Positions 60,364 through 64,000 of a stretch of 64,000 nt of DNA are shown one piece after another; the first letter of the stretch is position 1; each line of letters begins with the position of its first letter. Source of the DNA: Roseisolibacter agri. Lineage in GTDB: Bacteria; Gemmatimonadota; Gemmatimonadetes; Gemmatimonadales; Gemmatimonadaceae. Under the pieces are notes generated by a model. That model had not been told where the DNA came from. It ran no database searches and worked only from the letters and a program-made list of their open reading frames with translations. Location of the stretch: the NCBI RefSeq assembly GCF_030159095.1, contig NZ_BRXS01000007.1:310001-374000 (forward strand), read 5' to 3'. Both the position numbers and the translations under genes were made by a program.

Positions 60364-61433
60364 GGCTGCGCGTCCAGCTTGATGGTCGCGAGGCGCTGCT
60401 CCAGGCGCGTCACGAGCGCCGGCGGCAGCGGGGCGTAGTCCAGCGGCGCGGCGAACCGCGCGCCGTCCTTCAGCGCCCAGCCGAGGAAGTCCACGAGCTT
60501 GCGGCCCTTAACGGCGTCGCGCTGCGTCTCGTAGACGAGCAGCCAGGTGAACGACGAGATCGGATAGGCCTCCGCGCCCGGCGCGTTGACGATCGACACG
60601 CGGTAATCGGACTCCGCGGGCAGCTGCTCGGCAACGCCGGCGGCGGCCGCGGTCACGCTGGCGATGGACGGCGTGACGAAGGTGCCGGCGGCGTTGCGGA
60701 TGGCCGCGACCGGGAGGCGGTTCTGCGTCGCGTACGCCAGCTCCACGTAGCCGATGGTGCCCGGCGTCGACTTCACCTGGCCGGCGACGCCCTCGTTCCC
60801 CTTGCCGCCGAGGCCCACGGGCCAGCGCACTTCCTTCCCCTTGCCGGGGCCCGCCTTCCACGGCGCGCTGACGGCCGACAGGTAGTCGGTGAAGATGTAC
60901 GACGTGCCGCTGCCGTCCGAGCGGCGCACCACGAGGATGTCGCGCGCGGGCAGCGCGACGCCCGGGTTGAGGGCCGCGATCTGCGGCGCGTTCCACTTGG
61001 TGATCGTGCCGAGGAAGATGTCGCCGAGCACCTCGCCCGTGAGCTTCAGCGGCTGCTGCAGCTCGGGGACGTTGTACGTCACCACGACGGCGCCGAGCAC
61101 GGTCGGGATGTGCAGCACCTTGCCGCCCTTCGCCTTCGACATCTCCTCGTCCGACATCGGCGCGTCGGAGGCGCCGAAATCGACCGTCTGCTCGGAGAGC
61201 TGGCGGATGCCGCCGCCCGAGCCGATCGACTGGTAGTTGATGCGGACGTTCTTCGCCGTCGCGTACTCGGAGAACCACTTCGAGTAGAGCGGATACGGGA
61301 AGGTCGCGCCGGCGCCCGTGAGGTCGACGGAGCCGCTGCTCGCGGGCGCCGCGCCCTTCGTGTCGCCCTGCTTGTCGGACGAGCCGCACGCGGCGACGAG
61401 CGCGGCGGCGGCGAGGATCATGAGACGCTTCAC
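60360..61433 (-). CDS. pstS: phosphate-binding lipoprotein PstS
   Basis: Captures phosphate in the periplasm for the Pst importer. The 357-aa protein has lipobox VAAC (Cys16), so it is a lipoprotein. It contains TGAGATFPYPLYSKWFSEY and the binding-site phrases SIGSGGGIRQ, DFGASDAPM and RRSDGSGTSYIFTDYLS, as in E. coli PstS. The GTG start 61433 follows AGGAG with 6 nt between. A Pho-box-like repeat lies about 98 nt upstream. It heads the pstS-C-A-B-B-phoU operon. Confidence 0.96.
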   Translation of the reverse strand: MKRLMILAAAALVAACGSSDKQGDTKGAAPASSGSVDLTGAGATFPYPLYSKWFSEYATAKNVRINYQSIGSGGGIRQLSEQTVDFGASDAPMSDEEMSKAKGGKVLHIPTVLGAVVVTYNVPELQQPLKLTGEVLGDIFLGTITKWNAPQIAALNPGVALPARDILVVRRSDGSGTSYIFTDYLSAVSAPWKAGPGKGKEVRWPVGLGGKGNEGVAGQVKSTPGTIGYVELAYATQNRLPVAAIRNAAGTFVTPSIASVTAAAAGVAEQLPAESDYRVSIVNAPGAEAYPISSFTWLLVYETQRDAVKGRKLVDFLGWALKDGARFAAPLDYAPLPPALVTRLEQRLATIKLDAQP

Positions 61434-61530
61434 GCGTCGCTCCTGGATCGGTGGTGGGTGTCGGGCGCGCTCATGCTGCGCTGCCCGCGTGGGAACGCTG
61501 CCACGGCCGCGTCCCGATTCGGCGAGCGTC

Positions 61531-61548
61531 CTGTCACGGCTGGGTCAC
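61531..61548 (-). promoter_or_regulatory. candidate Pho box upstream of pstS
   Basis: On the minus strand: GTGACCC, four bases, GTGACAG (11-nt period). The plus strand reads CTGTCAC then GGGTCAC, i.e. PhoB-type half-sites (CTGTCAT-like) in reverse. It lies 98 nt before the pstS start, close to the 92-nt distance of the DUF47 site. Confidence 0.55.
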
Positions 61549-61587
61549 GGCGGGCGCCACCGCTGGGCGGCGCCACGCCGTCGGCCG

Positions 61588-62892
61588 TCAGTAGTTGAAC
61601 TGCGCCTGGAGGCGGAGGAAGCGCCCCTGCTCGCGAGCGTCCGGCGCGGCGAAGTCGCTCGTGCGCCGGTCCGACGCGACGTAGCTCGCCGTCAGCTCGA
61701 ACGCGGAGAAGGGGAGCCACTCGGCGCCGACCTCGAGCTCGCGCACGCGGTGGTGCCGCGCGTCGGTGTCGAGCTTCTTGCCGCCGTCGTAGTACTGGCC
61801 GCGCGCGAACGGGGTCAGCACGTGGCTGCCCGGCTTGGTGCGCATCATCACCATCGCGTAGCCGCCGGACAGGTGCTCCTCGCGGATGGTCGGCGTCCCC
61901 TCGCGCGAGAAGCTCGGCCCGCGCCCCACGTTCCACTCCGCCTGGAAGCCGATCGGCTGCGGATAGACGATGAGCGACGCGGCGACGCGCCGGTCGTCGA
62001 ACTCGCGCGGAGCGTTCAGACCCGCGGTGCGCTGCGAGCTGGGGATCACGAAGCGGCCGCTGTAGCCCTGCACGCCCGCCTCGACGAACTGGCCGCCGGG
62101 CAGCTGGAACGGATAGCTCACGCGCAGCACCGCGTGCTGGCCGTCGTTCTGCTCGGCGCGGTTGGCGGTCTGGCCGTTGAAGATGCCGAGGCCGACGACG
62201 CCGTAGTCGCCCGAGCCCTTGTAGCCGCTGTCGGTGAGGACCTTGAAGCGATGACGTGCCGTCGGCGGCGACCAGTAGCCCATCACGCCCAGGTCGCGCT
62301 CGTTCGGCAGCCCGCTATTGAGGCCGTCGTCGCGGTCGAGCGGCAGGCGGTTGGAGCTCGACTGCAGGTTCTGGAAGCCGAACGGGATCTTGCTCTGCCC
62401 GACGCGCAGGCGGAGCGTCTTCGCGCTGTCCAGGAAGAGGTCGAAGTACGCGTCGCGGATCTGCGCGTAGTGAAGCTGGCCGTTCGCCTCGGAGGCGAGG
62501 TCGGGCTGGATGTAGACCGAGACGCGCGGGTGCACCTCGCCGCTGAGCACGATGCGCGAGCGACGGATGAAGAAGCCGTTGTTGCGCCCGATCGACCGGT
62601 CGCACTGGGCGCACGTCAGGTCGGGATTGGTCTCGAGCAGGCGGTTGTAGCGCACCTGCGTGTAGCCGCGCAGCGACAGCCGCTCGTACCACGCGCGGCT
62701 GCGCGGCGCGGGCGTGCGCGCGGTGTCGCGCTTCGCGGGCTGCGAGTCGCGCGGCGCGTCGGTCTGCGCCGACAGCCGCGCCGGGGCGAGGCAGAGCAGG
62801 AAGACGGCGACCACGGCGGCGGCGAGGCCGCGCGGCACCGGAAGCGGGCGAGCGTTCGACACGAGGACGGGACTCGGGGACGTCGGCGCCAC
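61588..62892 (-). CDS. phosphate-selective porin OprO/OprP-like
   Basis: Outer-membrane barrel for anion, probably phosphate, uptake. The 434-aa protein has a signal peptide ending RLSAQ, then the porin opening YERLSLRGYTQVRYNRL and the family phrases RRSRIVLSGEVHPRVSVYIQ and LRLRVGQSKIPFGFQNLQSS. Polyphosphate porins such as OprO are close relatives. It ends RFLRLQAQFNY with a C-terminal aromatic. GTG 62892 is one plausible start. It sits between pstS and phoR, which supports a phosphate role, and has its own half-site pair in front. Confidence 0.88.
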   Translation of the reverse strand: MAPTSPSPVLVSNARPLPVPRGLAAAVVAVFLLCLAPARLSAQTDAPRDSQPAKRDTARTPAPRSRAWYERLSLRGYTQVRYNRLLETNPDLTCAQCDRSIGRNNGFFIRRSRIVLSGEVHPRVSVYIQPDLASEANGQLHYAQIRDAYFDLFLDSAKTLRLRVGQSKIPFGFQNLQSSSNRLPLDRDDGLNSGLPNERDLGVMGYWSPPTARHRFKVLTDSGYKGSGDYGVVGLGIFNGQTANRAEQNDGQHAVLRVSYPFQLPGGQFVEAGVQGYSGRFVIPSSQRTAGLNAPREFDDRRVAASLIVYPQPIGFQAEWNVGRGPSFSREGTPTIREEHLSGGYAMVMMRTKPGSHVLTPFARGQYYDGGKKLDTDARHHRVRELEVGAEWLPFSAFELTASYVASDRRTSDFAAPDAREQGRFLRLQAQFNY

Positions 62893-62937
62893 CGTCCGGC
62901 GGCCGCCGTTACATTCGCCGCGAAGCCTGTCGCTACC

Positions 62938-62966
62938 GTGTCACGGATCGACCGGCGCTCTGTAAC
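62938..62966 (-). promoter_or_regulatory. candidate Pho-box half-sites upstream of the porin
   Basis: On the minus strand GTTACAG (62966-62960) and GTGACAC (62944-62938) start 22 nt apart, i.e. two 11-nt periods with a poor middle site. They lie 46 nt before the porin start codon. Confidence 0.4.
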
Positions 62967-63010
62967 GAAACGGCCACCGAGCACGTGACATCGGCGTCAT
63001 CGCCGCTGCC

Positions 63011-64000
63011 TCAGCCCTCGGCCACCTCGGGAAAGAGCGCCTCGATCGTCGTCCCGTGCCCGACCTCGCTCTCGGCGTGGATGCGGCCGCCGTGCGCCTC
63101 GACCAGGTGTCGCACGATCGCAAGGCCGAGACCCGTGCCGCCGGCCTCGCGCGAGCGGCCGGGGTCCACGCGGTAGAAGCGCTCGAACACGCGGGGCAGG
63201 TGCTCCGGCGCGATGCCGATGCCGGTGTCGCGCACCGAGAGCCAGATCCCCTCGTCGCTGCGCCGGGTCGTGACCGCGACGCGCCCGCCGGCGGCCGTGT
63301 GGCGGACCGCGTTCTCGACGAGGTTGCTGACGACCTGCCGCACGGCCGTCGGGTCCGCGTGCAGGACCGTCGCGTCGGGCGCGGGCGCGATCTCGAGCGC
63401 GACCCCCTTCTTCGCGGCCACGCTCTGCACCGCGGCCGTCGCCTCCGCGCTCGCCTCCTCGACGTCGACCTCCTCCGGCGCCGGGCGCCAGCGTCCGCTC
63501 TCGATGCGCGAGAGGTCGAGCAGGTCGTCGACGATGCGCTGCATGCGCGACGCGTTCGCCAGCACGGTCTGCGCGAACTGCTGCCGCTGCTCCAGCGTCA
63601 GCTGCTCGTCCTCGACCAGCGTCTCGGCGAAGCCGGCGACGACGGTGAGCGGCGTCTTCAGCTCGTGCGAGACGTTGGCGACGAAGTCGCGGCGCACGTT
63701 CTCCAGCCGTCGCAGCGGCGTCAGGTCCAGCAGCGCGAGCACCGCGCCGCCGGCGGGCAGCGGCCGCGCGGTGAGCGCGAGCACGCGGCCGTTGACGCGG
63801 ATCTCCTCGGTGGGCGTCGCGGCGCCCGCCAGCGCCTCGCCGAGCGCGGCCCGCAGTGGGCGAAGACGCGGGAGCCGGTCGATGGAGAAGGGGACCGGGT
63901 CGCGCAGCTCCAGCAGCTGCTGCGCGACCGCGTTCACGCGCACCACGCGCTGCCGCGCGTCCACCGCCACGACGCCCTCGGTCAGCGCCTCGGTGAGCGC
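63011..64000 (-). CDS. phoR: PhoR-type sensor histidine kinase, C-terminal part
   Basis: Phosphate sensor kinase cut by the right edge; 329 residues plus stop are in frame to the edge. It begins inside a PAS-type region (ALTEALTEGVVAVDARQR). The HisKA dimer domain carries FVANVSHELKTPLT with the phospho-His in SHELKTP, and the HATPase domain has NLVENAVRHT, RDTGIGI, ERFYRVD and GGTGLGLAIV. The wording is typical of PhoR. phoB should lie outside the window. Neighbouring porin and pst genes strengthen the call. Confidence 0.9.
   Translation of the reverse strand, partial: ALTEALTEGVVAVDARQRVVRVNAVAQQLLELRDPVPFSIDRLPRLRPLRAALGEALAGAATPTEEIRVNGRVLALTARPLPAGGAVLALLDLTPLRRLENVRRDFVANVSHELKTPLTVVAGFAETLVEDEQLTLEQRQQFAQTVLANASRMQRIVDDLLDLSRIESGRWRPAPEEVDVEEASAEATAAVQSVAAKKGVALEIAPAPDATVLHADPTAVRQVVSNLVENAVRHTAAGGRVAVTTRRSDEGIWLSVRDTGIGIAPEHLPRVFERFYRVDPGRSREAGGTGLGLAIVRHLVEAHGGRIHAESEVGHGTTIEALFPEVAEG

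Overview
This is a very GC-rich bacterial chromosome segment (about 70% G+C by eye) with dense, ordinary core genes. It probably comes from the phylum Gemmatimonadota (the Gemmatimonas/Gemmatirosa group). The reasons are the mix of a SusC/SusD pair, many signal peptides ending in Ala-Gln, a carotenoid set with a CruF-type gene, the tig-clpP-clpX-lon order, frequent GTG starts and many 4-nt GTGA/ATGA gene overlaps. This placement is an inference from gene content. No rRNA gene, CRISPR array, insertion sequence or prophage was seen; one tRNA-Leu is present.

Layout. 1-447: 5' part of an AMP-dependent ligase. 755-4088: glmM and glmS (amino-sugar supply for cell wall and LPS). 4165-9430: an ankyrin-repeat secreted protein, a PA2928-like protein, a membrane GGDEF protein, dtd and maf. 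9427-16924 (minus strand): a chemoreceptor, then a tightly packed trpE / FHA-GAF-nucleotide cyclase / Kdo-kinase-like / GT9 glycosyltransferase group. 17013-21349: an outer-membrane barrel protein, a lone GspE/PilB-type ATPase and a Nudix hydrolase. 21657-25153: a LbH acyltransferase and, divergently, a siderophore-type TonB receptor. 25638-33758 (minus): the proteostasis block tig-clpP-clpX-lon-engB plus a lipoprotein. 34015-35765: an outer-membrane protein and two Bor-like lipoproteins. 36026-39557 (minus): crtB-cruF-crtI. 40135-45396: SusC, SusD and a small lipoprotein. 45481-49181 (minus): htrA and dnaK. 49388-50158: a rhomboid protease. 50358-64000: a phosphate island.

The phosphate island is the strongest functional theme. 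It holds a DUF47/PhoU-like protein with a Pit transporter, ppk1 facing a Ppx/GppA phosphatase, and on the minus strand phoR (cut by the window end), an OprP-like porin and pstS-pstC-pstA-pstB-pstB-phoU. Together they cover outer-membrane entry, high- and low-affinity inner-membrane uptake, sensing, and polyphosphate storage and use. I see the same half-site (GTKACNN) spaced in multiples of 11 nt in front of the DUF47, pstS and porin genes, and also in front of the chemoreceptor. It is a candidate Pho box and would tie the receptor to phosphate.

The intergenic DNA is the least ordinary part. At least four nested-hairpin elements (near 21.5, 25.3, 25.5 and 29.8 kb) share a conserved tip around GGAGA(C/T)CCGA...CGGGGCTCC, while their outer arms differ in sequence from locus to locus yet stay self-complementary. 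There are other long inverted repeats near 2.2, 34.7, 35.9 and 47.2 kb, and one inverted repeat that encodes the C-terminal tail of CruF. I do not recognise these families.
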